Shown here: positions 7,011 to 13,747 of the stretch, piece by piece
Position numbering within the stretch: position 1 is the first letter of the stretch
How the letters are laid out: each line of letters opens with the position of its first letter
Notes under the pieces: model-generated
What the model was told of the DNA's origin: nothing
What the model saw: only the letters and a program-made list of their open reading frames with translations
The model's database searches: none
Made by a program: the position numbers and the translations under genes
NCBI GenBank assembly: GCA_905212635.1
Contig: CAJMFH010000041.1
Location: 1 to 17,163 of the forward strand
Reading direction: 5' to 3'
DNA: 17,163 nucleotides
From: an uncultured Lachnoclostridium sp.
Lineage (GTDB): Bacteria; Bacillota; Clostridia; Lachnospirales; Lachnospiraceae

Positions 7011-7956
7011 TATCAGAAGCAGCCTCCCAGCCTCCCTGCATTGCCTGCAAAGGCTGTGGATGCACTTCCATCATCCAGTATCCAAAATCTCCCATTTTTA
7101 ACTTACTTTTATGCACACTTTTAAAATACGAAAATCCATACGATTTCCCAAGATAAACATCGCGTTTATGGTATCTTCCCGGCACTCCGACAAACACCCG
7201 GTCTCCAATTCTGGCAAAAAGCAGATGCCCAAAATTATAAAATCCCTGCTTTAAAAACGGATTTTCCGACAACGTCCAATACCTTTGTGGAAATTCTCCA
7301 AAATCCTCTGTTCCGATCTGAACACATTGATCCACCTCATCATCTGAAAATGGATACATCGCCGTATGTGTGGAAAAAAGTTTATCACATTCATACTTCC
7401 AATTATGCTCTTCTTCCATCTCTACTTCGATAAATTCCGGCGGTTCCTCTGTTTGTAATTCTTCTTGCGGTTCTCCTTTCAGCATGGAATCTGCCGCTTC
7501 TGTCATTTCTATCTCATGTTCTGTTGTCTCCGGAATTTTCTCTTGCTGTTGTTCTTCTTGCAGCACAGAGTCTGTCCTTTCTGTCATCTCGATCTCAGAT
7601 TCTTCCACGACAACCTTTTCTTTCTTCTGAAAAGCCTCCCTCTCCACAGCGGGCAACTGCCCTTCTCCCATCTGTGCTTTTCCATTTCCTCCAATCCAGA
7701 TTCCGATCACTTCATCTTTTTCTCCCACTTTGCACTCCAGTCTCGTAATTTCTTCTGAAGAAACGGTTCCCGCCAGCTGATTATATGTTCCATCTTGTCC
7801 TTTCAGCACAATCGTCACCGGTTTGTTTTCCCATTTATTTACATTTATCAAATGTATTTCCAAGCGGATCCACTCACGTTTTCCGGACGCCTTTATATAT
7901 CCTCCGCGTTCTTGTCCTTCTTCCTGTAAATATATCATCTTACGGAAATAACTCAC
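6934..7956 (-). CDS. Lachnospiraceae-type hypothetical protein (DUF6128-like) with acidic linker
   Basis: The product has 340 residues, starting from a GTG at 7954-7956 with AAAGGAG about 7 nt upstream. The N-terminal ~95 residues form a beta-rich domain (EWIRLEIHLINVNKWENKPV). Residues ~105-190 are an acidic low-complexity linker in which EIEMTE(R/A)(T/A)DS(V/M)L occurs twice, 27 residues apart. Residues ~195-300 form a compact aromatic domain: MYPFSDDEVDQCVQI, YWTLSENPFLKQGFYNFGHL, GVPGRYHKRDVY and GDFGYWMMEV. From memory this two-domain layout fits the Lachnospiraceae DUF6128 family; that assignment is unconfirmed and no function is known. No signal peptide or membrane segment is evident. 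The last 26 codons lie antisense to the 3' end of asnB. It follows the ATPase gene by 50 nt and could share its transcript. Confidence 0.8.
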   Translation of the reverse strand: MSYFRKMIYLQEEGQERGGYIKASGKREWIRLEIHLINVNKWENKPVTIVLKGQDGTYNQLAGTVSSEEITRLECKVGEKDEVIGIWIGGNGKAQMGEGQLPAVEREAFQKKEKVVVEESEIEMTERTDSVLQEEQQQEKIPETTEHEIEMTEAADSMLKGEPQEELQTEEPPEFIEVEMEEEHNWKYECDKLFSTHTAMYPFSDDEVDQCVQIGTEDFGEFPQRYWTLSENPFLKQGFYNFGHLLFARIGDRVFVGVPGRYHKRDVYLGKSYGFSYFKSVHKSKLKMGDFGYWMMEVHPQPLQAMQGGWEAASDIKEKSSMSGSNIPPEGDTQASVDRP

Positions 7957-8006
7957 GAAGTTCTCCTTTTAAGGCTTTTCTAAAAACTATGCGTATAGGG
8001 AGATTT

Positions 8007-9365
8007 TTATGCTAAATCAATGCCACTTACCTTTCGTTTTTCTAATGCCATTCCAATCAATCGGTCTGCCTGATCCACCATGAACAATGGAATATTGAGT
8101 ACATCATCATCCAATTTCAGGTTATTCAGCGAAAAACGCACACGAAGTTTTACTTTATCCGGAAACAACTCCTTGAATTTCTTGAGACTTCTGCTGGAAG
8201 TATTGGCTTCTGATTTTACTTCAACCGGAAATATATCATTTTCCCGTTGAATCAGGAAATCCACTTCATACGGAGGATTGGTCTGTGTCCAATAACGAGG
8301 GACCACTTCAAACTGTGTAATCAATGTCTGAAGTACAAAATTCTCAGTCAATGCCCCCTTAAATTCCGTGAACAGACGGTTCCCTTCACCGAATGCAGTA
8401 GGTGCTAATTTTGCCAAACGACGAAGTAATCCCACATCCACCAGATAAATTTTAAATGCTGACAGATCATCATAAGCCGCCATAGGAAGTCCGGGAGCAG
8501 AACTGCGATAAATCTTGTGCACCAATCTGGCATCCACCAGCCACTGCAGAGCATCCTCATATTCACGTGCTCTGGCACCTTCTTTAACAACCTTGTAAAT
8601 GAACTTCTTGTTTTCCCTTGCCAGTTGAGAAGGTATGGACTTCCAAATCATGGATATCTTTGGGAACTCACTGACATTTGGATGTTTTGCAAAATCACGT
8701 TCATAAGCACCAATGATCCCCGCCAAAGCTTCCTGCATCGCAGAGACATCACGGGCTTCTGTCCACATTAAAACCGATTCCGGCATACCTCCCGTGACAT
8801 AGTACATCTTTAATTTTTCGTACAGAGGATGAAAAAATGCATCCGGAATTGGCTCAATCGTATCCACACTTTCCAAATAAGCAGCAAGATTTTCATCCCC
8901 ATTAGCAAGCAGAAATTCCGAAAACGTCATCGGATCAATCTGCATGAAATTGACTTTTCCAACCGGAAAAGACGAAGGCTTTGCCAGCGCAATGCCTAGA
9001 AGGGAACCCGCGCAGGCAATGTGGTACTGCGGCGCATTTTCACAGAAATATTTCATAGAATTGATCACTTTCGGGCAATCCTGCACCTCATCAAAAATAA
9101 TAAGGGTCTTTTCCGGCACAATCTTCTGACCACTTGCCAGCATCAGATTTTGCAGGATTCGATTGACATCCTTGGTTGTTTCAAAAAACTGTTTGTAATC
9201 TTCATTTTCATCAAAGTTAAAATATGCGGTATTTTCATAATAGCATCTGCCGAACTCTTTTAACGCCCATGTTTTTCCTACCTGCCGCACACCTTTTAGA
9301 ATCAAAGGCTTTCGGTAGGGAGAATTCTTCCAGTCCAATAATTTTTTCAAAATAAAACGTTCCAT
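8007..9365 (-). CDS. AAA-type ATP-binding protein with DUF4143 / nuclease-like C-terminus
   Basis: The product has 452 residues when started at the ATG at 9363-9365, which has GAGGAG 7 nt upstream; a longer in-frame start at 9413 falls inside the promoter palindrome. Walker A is GVRQVGKT at residues 25-32 and Walker B is LIIFDEVQ at about 88-95. A long helical middle precedes a C-terminal segment EVDFLIQRENDIFPVEVKSE, which has the D...ExK spacing of PD-(D/E)XK nuclease folds as seen in DUF4143 proteins. This family is greatly expanded in gut Clostridia and Bacteroidetes; its cellular function is not settled. It stands alone behind its own promoter and after the rplL terminator, at the place where rpoB usually follows. 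The origin may be horizontal, but base composition looks similar to its neighbours by eye. Confidence 0.9.
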   Translation of the reverse strand: MERFILKKLLDWKNSPYRKPLILKGVRQVGKTWALKEFGRCYYENTAYFNFDENEDYKQFFETTKDVNRILQNLMLASGQKIVPEKTLIIFDEVQDCPKVINSMKYFCENAPQYHIACAGSLLGIALAKPSSFPVGKVNFMQIDPMTFSEFLLANGDENLAAYLESVDTIEPIPDAFFHPLYEKLKMYYVTGGMPESVLMWTEARDVSAMQEALAGIIGAYERDFAKHPNVSEFPKISMIWKSIPSQLARENKKFIYKVVKEGARAREYEDALQWLVDARLVHKIYRSSAPGLPMAAYDDLSAFKIYLVDVGLLRRLAKLAPTAFGEGNRLFTEFKGALTENFVLQTLITQFEVVPRYWTQTNPPYEVDFLIQRENDIFPVEVKSEANTSSRSLKKFKELFPDKVKLRVRFSLNNLKLDDDVLNIPLFMVDQADRLIGMALEKRKVSGIDLA

Positions 9366-9402
9366 AAGCTCACTCCTCACACTTTTATTGGTGTTTTTGT
9401 GT

Positions 9403-9430
9403 ATAATAGTCACACTATTATTATAAGCAA
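9403..9430 (-). promoter_or_regulatory. Promoter of the ATPase gene with overlapping palindrome
   Basis: On the minus strand, TTGCTT (9425-9430) and TATTAT (9403-9408) are 16 bp apart; a second -10 choice TATACA (9400-9405) gives 19 bp. The stretch 9403-9421 is a perfect inverted repeat, ATAATAGT-CAC-ACTATTAT, covering the -10 and most of the spacer, a typical place for a repressor operator. No regulator gene for it is adjacent. Confidence 0.5.
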
Positions 9431-9452
9431 AAACATCAAAAAATACAACACT

Positions 9453-9483
9453 AAAAAAGCGGACCGCATTCGCGATCCGCTTC
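9453..9483 (-). terminator. Rho-independent terminator after rplL
   Basis: The minus-strand RNA has AGCGGATCGC-GAAT-GCGGTCCGCT followed by a run of U. The stem is 10 bp with one G-U pair, at 9458-9481. It lies 27 nt after the rplL stop and closes the ribosomal protein cluster. Confidence 0.9.
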
Positions 9484-9509
9484 TTCTATTCAAAGCACTA
9501 TGGGATTGA

Positions 9510-9878
9510 TTATTTCAATGTAACTTTAGCGCCTTCAGCCTCTACCTTAGCTTTGATATCTTCAGCTTCGTCTTTAGAAGCACCTTCTTTGATTACTTTA
9601 GGAGCGCCGTCTACAACTTCTTTCGCTTCCTTAAGTCCAAGACCTGTTACTTCACGAACAACTTTGATAACCTTAACTTTGTTTGGTCCAACTTCTGTAA
9701 GTTCTACGTCGAACTCGTCTTTCTCAGCGCCGCCTGCTGCTGCACCGTCGCCTGCTGCTGCTACAACAACACCTGCTGCTGCAGATACACCAAATTCTTC
9801 TTCGCAAGCTTTTACTAAATCATTTAATTCCAAAACGCTCATCTCTTTGATAGCATCGATAAATTCCTGAGTAGTCAT
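9510..9878 (-). CDS. rplL: Ribosomal protein bL12 (L7/L12)
   Basis: This is the multimeric stalk protein of the 50S subunit that recruits translation GTPases. Its 122 residues are the usual size. The N-terminal dimerisation part (MTTQEFIDAIKEMSVLELND) is followed by a flexible Ala/Gly hinge (AAAGVVVAAAGDGAAAGG), then the C-terminal factor-binding domain with EFDVELTEVG, KVIKVVREVTGLGLKEAKEV and the terminal EAEGAKVTLK. The start at 9876-9878 is chosen because GGAGG lies 8 nt before it; the in-frame ATG at 9893 overlaps that GGAGG and would be spurious. It follows rplJ by 44 nt and ends before a strong terminator, with no rpoB behind it. Confidence 0.98.
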   Translation of the reverse strand: MTTQEFIDAIKEMSVLELNDLVKACEEEFGVSAAAGVVVAAAGDGAAAGGAEKDEFDVELTEVGPNKVKVIKVVREVTGLGLKEAKEVVDGAPKVIKEGASKDEAEDIKAKVEAEGAKVTLK

Positions 9879-9922
9879 TTTAAATTCCTCCATTTAATAT
9901 AATATTTTTCTTTGTTGGCAGA

Positions 9923-10441
9923 TTATTCTGCTGTTTCTGCTGCTGGCTCTTCACCATTTCCTTTAGCTTCAGCGATCTGATTAAGAACGCGTGCCATGTT
10001 GGTAACAGGTGACTGCAAGCTTCCAAGCAATTTAGAGATAAGAGTATCTCTTGATGGGATGTTAGCCAATGTCTTGATACCGGCTTCATCATAATATGTG
10101 CCGGCTACAACACCGCTCTTGAACTGAAGTGCCTCTGCTTCTTTTGCAAAGTCATTAAGAACACGCGCTGGAGCGGTCTCATCCTCTGCTGAAAATGCAA
10201 CTGCAGTAGGTCCTTCCAAATCCTTATCCAACTGTGCAAAATCAGTTCCTTCGAATGCACGAACAAGCATTGTGTTTTTGTATACTTTGTATACAACACC
10301 GGCTTCTCTCAATGCTTTACGAAGTTTTGTATCCTGCTCAACAGTCAGACCACGATAATCAACAAGTACAGCTGCTTTTGCGTCTGCTGCATATCCTTTG
10401 ATCTCGTCTACGATTGGCTGTTTGATCTCTACTTTAGCCAT
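9923..10441 (-). CDS. rplJ: Ribosomal protein uL10
   Basis: L10 anchors L7/L12 dimers to the ribosomal stalk base. The 172-residue product shows the family N-terminus (MAKVEIKQPIVDEIK), the segment VLVDYRGLTVEQDTKLRKAL, VYKNTMLVRAF, and the C-terminal helix region (KLLGSLQSPVTNMARVLNQI) used to bind L12. The start ATG at 10439-10441 has AAGGAGG ending 9 nt upstream. It is preceded by an L10-type leader with attenuator and its own promoter, so its expression is expected to be feedback-controlled by the L10-L12 complex. rplL follows on the same transcript. Confidence 0.98.
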   Translation of the reverse strand: MAKVEIKQPIVDEIKGYAADAKAAVLVDYRGLTVEQDTKLRKALREAGVVYKVYKNTMLVRAFEGTDFAQLDKDLEGPTAVAFSAEDETAPARVLNDFAKEAEALQFKSGVVAGTYYDEAGIKTLANIPSRDTLISKLLGSLQSPVTNMARVLNQIAEAKGNGEEPAAETAE

Positions 10442-10497
10442 GAGTCATTTCCTCCTTATATATTTTCTGCCGAAAAGAATATATACGGACGTAATAT

Positions 10498-10534
10498 AAA
10501 AACCCCCTCTTCTCGCCATAGCAAAAAGAGGGGA
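10498..10534 (-). terminator. Attenuator hairpin in the rplJ leader
   Basis: In the minus-strand RNA, CCCCTCTT and AAGAGGGG form an 8-bp stem followed by GGTTTTT. It lies 57 nt before the rplJ start, so it should act as a conditional terminator for rplJ-rplL. It would also end transcripts coming from rplA. Confidence 0.85.
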
Positions 10535-10634
10535 CGTAAATCCACATTCTTTACTCCTCGGTAGGCGGCTCTTGCACTTACACATCTGAAATCCCGAAGG
10601 ACCATCTATACCTACTGTCTACGGCAGTCATCAA
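10498..10634 (-). promoter_or_regulatory. L10 leader (autoregulatory mRNA element)
   Basis: The RNA from about 10633 to 10498 has the hallmarks of the Firmicutes L10 leader: CTGCCGTAGACAGTAGGT near the 5' end paired with GCCTACCGAGGAGTAAA, an arm with UCC-UUCG-GGA tetraloop in between, and a terminal attenuator. In this known family the L10-L12 complex binds the leader and favours termination. The sequence TTACGTCC occurs on both sides of the attenuator, which may be relevant to alternative pairing. Boundaries are approximate. Confidence 0.85.
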
Positions 10635-10639
10635 AATTT

Positions 10640-10668
10640 ATATTAACATACCTTGGCGGTACTGTCAA
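10640..10668 (-). promoter_or_regulatory. SigA promoter of rplJ-rplL
   Basis: On the minus strand, TTGACA (10663-10668) and TAATAT (10640-10645) are 17 bp apart. Start of transcription is expected near 10633, at the beginning of the L10 leader. It lies 31 nt after the rplA stop. Confidence 0.88.
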
Positions 10669-10699
10669 TATCTTTTTTTCGTAACCGATCAGTTACTTT

Positions 10700-11392
10700 T
10701 TATGCATATTTTACTGTGCTTACTTTCACACCAGGTCCCATTGTACTGGTGATTGTAACACTCTTCATATACTGTCCTTTTGCACTTGCTGGTTTTGCTT
10801 TTACGATAGCATCCATCAAAGTGTTAAAGTTATCATTCAACTGCTCAGCAGTGAAAGATGCTTTTCCTACAGGACAATGAATAATGTTTGCTTTGTCCAA
10901 ACGATATTCGATCTTACCTGCTTTAATGTCATTAACAGCCTTTGTAACATCCATTGTAACAGTTCCTGCTTTTGGGTTTGGCATCAAGCCTTTTGGTCCG
11001 AGTACACGTCCGAGACGACCAACAACGCCCATCATATCCGGAGTAGCTACAACTACGTCAAACTCAAACCATCCATCGTTCTGAATCTTAGGAATGAGTT
11101 CCTCGCCGCCAACATAATCAGCACCAGCTGCTTCTGCTTCTGCAACTTTATCACCTTTTGCAAATACAAGAACGCGAACTTTTTTACCGGTTCCGTGTGG
11201 CAGTACAACTGCACCACGTACCTGCTGGTCTGCATGACGTCCATCTACACCAAGACGGATATGCGCTTCAATTGTTTCATCGAATTTTGCAACTGCTGTT
11301 TTCTTTACAAGGTCAATGGCCTCAGCTGGATCATACTGAACTGTTCTGTCTACCAGCTTTGCAGCCTCAACATATTTTTTACCTCTTTTCAT
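10700..11392 (-). CDS. rplA: Ribosomal protein uL1
   Basis: L1 forms the mobile stalk that helps release deacylated tRNA, and it is also a translational repressor of its own operon. The 230 residues are standard. Family markers seen are MKRGKKYVEAAKLVD at the start, LPHGTGKKVRVLVFAKG, DYVGGEELIPKIQ, GRVLGPKGLMPNPKAGTV, KAGKIEYRLDK and VTITSTMGPGVKV. The ATG at 11390-11392 has AGGAGG 8 nt upstream. It follows rplK by 120 nt, a gap that holds a likely L1-binding hairpin. It is the last gene of the rpmG-secE-nusG-rplK-rplA transcript before the rplJ promoter. Confidence 0.98.
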   Translation of the reverse strand: MKRGKKYVEAAKLVDRTVQYDPAEAIDLVKKTAVAKFDETIEAHIRLGVDGRHADQQVRGAVVLPHGTGKKVRVLVFAKGDKVAEAEAAGADYVGGEELIPKIQNDGWFEFDVVVATPDMMGVVGRLGRVLGPKGLMPNPKAGTVTMDVTKAVNDIKAGKIEYRLDKANIIHCPVGKASFTAEQLNDNFNTLMDAIVKAKPASAKGQYMKSVTITSTMGPGVKVSTVKYA

Positions 11393-11423
11393 GATTCAAA
11401 CCTCCTAGTGGTATTAACGAATG

Positions 11424-11459
11424 TGTAGGAGCTTAGTAACAAGTTCCTGTTCTCCCACA
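11424..11459 (-). promoter_or_regulatory. Putative L1-binding hairpin between rplK and rplA
   Basis: In the minus-strand mRNA, GUGGGAG pairs with CUCCUAC (7 bp, one G-U). Inside it AACA pairs with UGUU around a GGAACU loop, leaving ACUAAG as an asymmetric bulge on the 3' side. Two helices around an asymmetric 3'-side loop is the shape of known L1 sites on rRNA and mRNA. Position in front of rplA fits autogenous repression. Binding itself is inference. Confidence 0.6.
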
Positions 11460-11512
11460 ACGTCCAAATGACATAAGTCTCTTGCGATGTCTAAATTTTC
11501 ACTTAAGTTTTA

Positions 11513-11938
11513 TTAGTCTTCTACTGTGATACCCATACTTCTTGCAGTACCAGCGATCATGCTCATAGCAGCCTCCACGCTTCCTGCATTCAAGTCAGGC
11601 ATCTTAAGTTCTGCAATCTTCTGAATCTCTGCTTTAGAGATTGTTGCAACTTTTGTCTTATTTGGTACACCAGAACCGGATTCAATCTTACAAGCTTTCT
11701 TAAGAAGAACTGCTGCCGGTGGAGTCTTTGTGATGAAGCTGAAACTTCTATCTGCATAAACAGTAATAACTACAGGAATGATCATTCCTTCCTGTCCTGC
11801 TGTCTTTGCATTAAACTCCTTTGTAAACTGAACAATGTTTACACCATGCTGTCCAAGTGCCGGACCAACTGGTGGTGCTGGTGTTGCTTTTCCAGCTGGG
11901 ATTTGTAATTTAATATATCCTTCAACTTTCTTAGCCAT
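11513..11938 (-). CDS. rplK: Ribosomal protein uL11
   Basis: L11 is a component of the GTPase-associated centre of the 50S subunit and, in bacteria with RelA/Rel, helps sense stalled ribosomes. Its 141 residues are the usual length. It has the Pro-rich N-terminal segment PAPPVGPALGQHGVNI, the linker VITVYADRSFSFITKTPPAA with LLKKACKIESGSG, and the C-terminal rRNA-binding domain ending in GTARSMGI. The ATG at 11936-11938 has AGGAGG 8 nt upstream. It is 25 nt after nusG and 120 nt before rplA, the standard order. Confidence 0.98.
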   Translation of the reverse strand: MAKKVEGYIKLQIPAGKATPAPPVGPALGQHGVNIVQFTKEFNAKTAGQEGMIIPVVITVYADRSFSFITKTPPAAVLLKKACKIESGSGVPNKTKVATISKAEIQKIAELKMPDLNAGSVEAAMSMIAGTARSMGITVED

Positions 11939-11963
11939 TATAAAAACCTCCTGATTTTCACTT

Positions 11964-12482
11964 CTATAACTTTTCTAATTCTGAGAAATCAATTTCTACC
12001 GGTGTTCCACGGCCAAACATGTCAATTTCGATCACTGCCATATGTTTTGCCGGGTGAACTTCCTGCACGATACCATGTGTATCCTGCCATACACCTTTGG
12101 TAACCAGAACATGGTCGCCAATACTGTATGGTACTTCCTCTGCCTGAGCAAGAAATCCCATGTTGGCAATTTCTTCTGCGGTAAGAGGAACCGGTTTGGA
12201 TCCCGGGCCGACAAATCCTGTCACGCCGCGGGTATTTCGAACCACATACCAGGTCTCGTCATTCATCACCATATTCAGGAGAACGTAGGCCGGAAACATT
12301 TTCTTCTGAACCTGTTTCTTTTCTCCATTTCTCTCCTCAACAACCGTCTGCATCGGCACCATAACTTCAAGGATCTGATCCTGAAGGTTACGATTTTCGA
12401 TTGTCTTCTCGATGTCAACTTTTACCTTATTCTCGTATCCGGAATAAGTATGAACTACATACCATTTTGCTTCTTCCGCCAT
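11964..12482 (-). CDS. nusG: Transcription elongation/termination factor NusG
   Basis: NusG binds RNA polymerase and couples elongation to translation or termination. The 172 residues hold an N-terminal NGN domain (WYVVHTYSGYENKVKVDIE, RNTRGVTGFVGPG) and a C-terminal KOW domain of about 60 residues (IGDHVLVTKGVWQDTHGIV to FGRGTPVEIDFSELEKL). The ATG at 12480-12482 has AGGAGG 5 nt upstream. It starts 18 nt after secE, in the conserved secE-nusG-rplK order. Nothing unusual was noted. Confidence 0.97.
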   Translation of the reverse strand: MAEEAKWYVVHTYSGYENKVKVDIEKTIENRNLQDQILEVMVPMQTVVEERNGEKKQVQKKMFPAYVLLNMVMNDETWYVVRNTRGVTGFVGPGSKPVPLTAEEIANMGFLAQAEEVPYSIGDHVLVTKGVWQDTHGIVQEVHPAKHMAVIEIDMFGRGTPVEIDFSELEKL

Positions 12483-12500
12483 AGCAACCTCCTAAAATAA

Positions 12501-12701
12501 TTATAGTCCAATTGCCTGCAGACCAAGACGGATCAGCCAGTCAATACCAGCGATCACACCGCCAAGAACAACAGAAACAACGATCACCAGTGCGGACTGG
12601 CGAATCAATTCCTCTCTTTTTGGCCATGTACATCTCTTGAACTCTGCTTTGACACGTTTAAAGAAGCCACCTGCTTTCGAAGTCTTTTCTGCTTCGCTCA
12701 T
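12501..12701 (-). CDS. secE: Preprotein translocase subunit SecE
   Basis: SecE is the small clamp subunit of the SecYEG channel in the cytoplasmic membrane. The product has 66 residues, the single-helix type usual in Firmicutes. The conserved amphipathic segment FKRVKAEFKRCTWPKREELI precedes one membrane helix (ALVIVVSVVLGGVIAGIDWL). The ATG at 12699-12701 is preferred because AAAGGA (12712-12717) sits 10 nt before it; an in-frame GTG at 12710 is too close to that site. It lies 39 nt after rpmG and 18 nt before nusG. Confidence 0.95.
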   Translation of the reverse strand: MSEAEKTSKAGGFFKRVKAEFKRCTWPKREELIRQSALVIVVSVVLGGVIAGIDWLIRLGLQAIGL

Positions 12702-12740
12702 CGGGCACACATCCTTTCCCCAACATTACAACGACAAAAA

Positions 12741-12890
12741 TTATTTTGTCTCTTTGTGCAATGTGTGTGTTCTACAAAATCTACAATATTTCTTTGTTTC
12801 CATTCTGTCCGGATGGTTTTTCTTGTCTTTGGTCAAGTTGTAGTTACGCTGCTTACACTCTGTACATTCCAATGTAATTTTAGTACGCAT
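12741..12890 (-). CDS. rpmG: Ribosomal protein bL33, zinc-binding (C+) form
   Basis: This small 50S protein has 49 residues: MRTKITLECTECKQRNYNLT followed by a lysine-rich stretch and KYCRFCRTHTLH. The two Cys pairs (CTEC and CRFC) are the zinc-ribbon ligands of the C+ version. The true start is the ATG at 12888-12890, preceded by a full Shine-Dalgarno match, GGAGGTGA (12895-12902); a longer in-frame extension to 12971 runs through the promoter and leader and is not used. It opens the rpmG-secE-nusG-rplK-rplA operon, a common arrangement in Firmicutes. Its leader also has a short TTAGG/CCTAA hairpin. Confidence 0.97.
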   Translation of the reverse strand: MRTKITLECTECKQRNYNLTKDKKNHPDRMETKKYCRFCRTHTLHKETK

Positions 12891-12932
12891 TACGTCACCT
12901 CCGTGATTATTTGTTAGTAAAAATTTAGGCAT

Positions 12933-13000
12933 AAAAAAAAGACCTAATTCATCGCTAGAATATAGTACCACAAATTCATACGATTCGTCAAGTCTTTTTT
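12933..13000 (-). terminator. Long imperfect hairpin with U-tract wrapped around the rpmG promoter
   Basis: In the minus-strand RNA the arm at 12981-13000 (AAAAAAGACTTGACGAATCG) can pair with the arm at 12935-12954 (CGATGAATTAGGTCTTTTTT): 13 bp at the base with G-U pairs, a 3x3 internal loop, then 4 bp, around a 26-nt loop. It ends in eight U residues (12933-12940). A transcript arriving from the upstream LiaF-like gene could form it, while one started at the rpmG promoter lacks the 5' arm. It is A-U rich, so its strength is uncertain. Confidence 0.45.
12962..12991 (-). promoter_or_regulatory. SigA promoter of the rpmG-secE-nusG-rplKA operon
   Basis: On the minus strand, TTGACG (12986-12991) and TACTAT (12962-12967) are 18 bp apart. 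Start is expected near 12955, leaving a ~65-nt leader before rpmG. It is the only good promoter seen upstream of this cluster. Confidence 0.75.
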
Positions 13001-13008
13001 CGTTGTTT

Positions 13009-13731
13009 TTAGATCCGGTAGATTTCTACTCCGGCAAAGCGGACATTTCCTTCAATCACTAAGGTCGGACCATCTTCTGTCACGCCGCTTACATGATGCT
13101 CCTCCACACCGCCAAAACTGCAGTCGGTATTATTTACCACATGCCAGTTCGACGGGATGTAAATATCCACACCGGAGAAATATACACTCAAGTCAACAAC
13201 CGCACTTCCGGACTGAATGACGGCATTGTCCATATTTACTTCCATTCCGCAGAATTTACAGTCAATGACTGCCTTTTTAAACGCATTGGAATTGATATTC
13301 TTCTTTGTTCCATTGAACATTCCGGTCAGCACGACGCTGTCTCCATCGACGTCGGAAGCATTGGCATCTGTCATTCCCTCACCGTAGGTTTCCACACGGC
13401 GGTGTGTTTTGTGCCTGCGATACTCTTTTGCACGGCTTCCAAAAATCATATTCAGACCAATACTGCCAAAAAGTGCTGCCCACAAAACCGGCCACGGCGT
13501 CAAAGCCTCGATGCCTAGCACATGTTCAAACATGATCAGCAGGATTGCCAGCGAAAACAGCATTCCGCCAAATTCCAGCCGGATTGCGGATTTGATAAAA
13601 CACATCACGCAAATGATACCGATCACAATGCGCATCAGACTGATGTCCGGTGTAAATCCAAGGCTGTGTGCCAATATGTACACTGCTGCCAGAAGGAGCA
13701 GCACACCCCAAAATATGTTGTCTTTCTTCAT
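13009..13731 (-). CDS. LiaF-like membrane protein (cell-envelope stress response type)
   Basis: The product has 240 residues from the ATG at 13729-13731, with AAGGGG 9 nt upstream; an earlier in-frame start at 13776 would overlap the preceding gene. Four membrane helices fill the N-terminal half (FWGVLLLLAAVYILAHSLG, MRIVIGIICVMCFIKSAI, GMLFSLAILLIMFEHVLGI, PVLWAALFGSIGLNMIFG). They are followed by a His/Arg-rich loop and a C-terminal beta domain (FCGMEVNMDNAV, VYFSGVDIYIPSNWHVV, FAGVEIY), which resembles the LiaF/VraT C-terminal domain. In Bacillus LiaF restrains a sensor kinase, but there is no two-component system here. It is the last gene of the padR operon, 16 nt after the HAAS/DUF4097 gene, and probably works with it at the membrane. 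Confidence 0.85.
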   Translation of the reverse strand: MKKDNIFWGVLLLLAAVYILAHSLGFTPDISLMRIVIGIICVMCFIKSAIRLEFGGMLFSLAILLIMFEHVLGIEALTPWPVLWAALFGSIGLNMIFGSRAKEYRRHKTHRRVETYGEGMTDANASDVDGDSVVLTGMFNGTKKNINSNAFKKAVIDCKFCGMEVNMDNAVIQSGSAVVDLSVYFSGVDIYIPSNWHVVNNTDCSFGGVEEHHVSGVTEDGPTLVIEGNVRFAGVEIYRI

Positions 13732-13747
13732 AATAAAAGTCCCCTTT

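Noticed and set aside
7011..7160. Terminator for asnB
   Set aside because: Only a 4-bp GCCT/AGGC hairpin without a T-run was found on the plus strand.
7957..8006. Terminator between the ATPase and DUF6128-like genes
   Set aside because: AAAAACTAT...ATAG...TTTTT gives only a 4-bp core with an unpaired remainder; too weak to call.
9366..9413. N-terminal extension of the ATPase
   Set aside because: The upstream start lies in the promoter palindrome, while the ATG at 9365 has GAGGAG at good spacing and fits the family N-terminus.
9553..9870. Ala/Ser/Pro-rich plus-strand frame opposite rplL
   Set aside because: Its composition mirrors the Ala-rich hinge codons of L7/L12; no independent signal for expression.
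10877..11428. Plus-strand frame of 183 codons
   Set aside because: It lies fully opposite rplA, is Cys/Phe/Asn-rich, and has no plausible start signal; it is a shadow of a highly conserved gene.
12891..12971. N-terminal extension of L33
   Set aside because: It runs through the leader and the -10 region; a full GGAGGTGA precedes the ATG at 12890 and L33 begins there.
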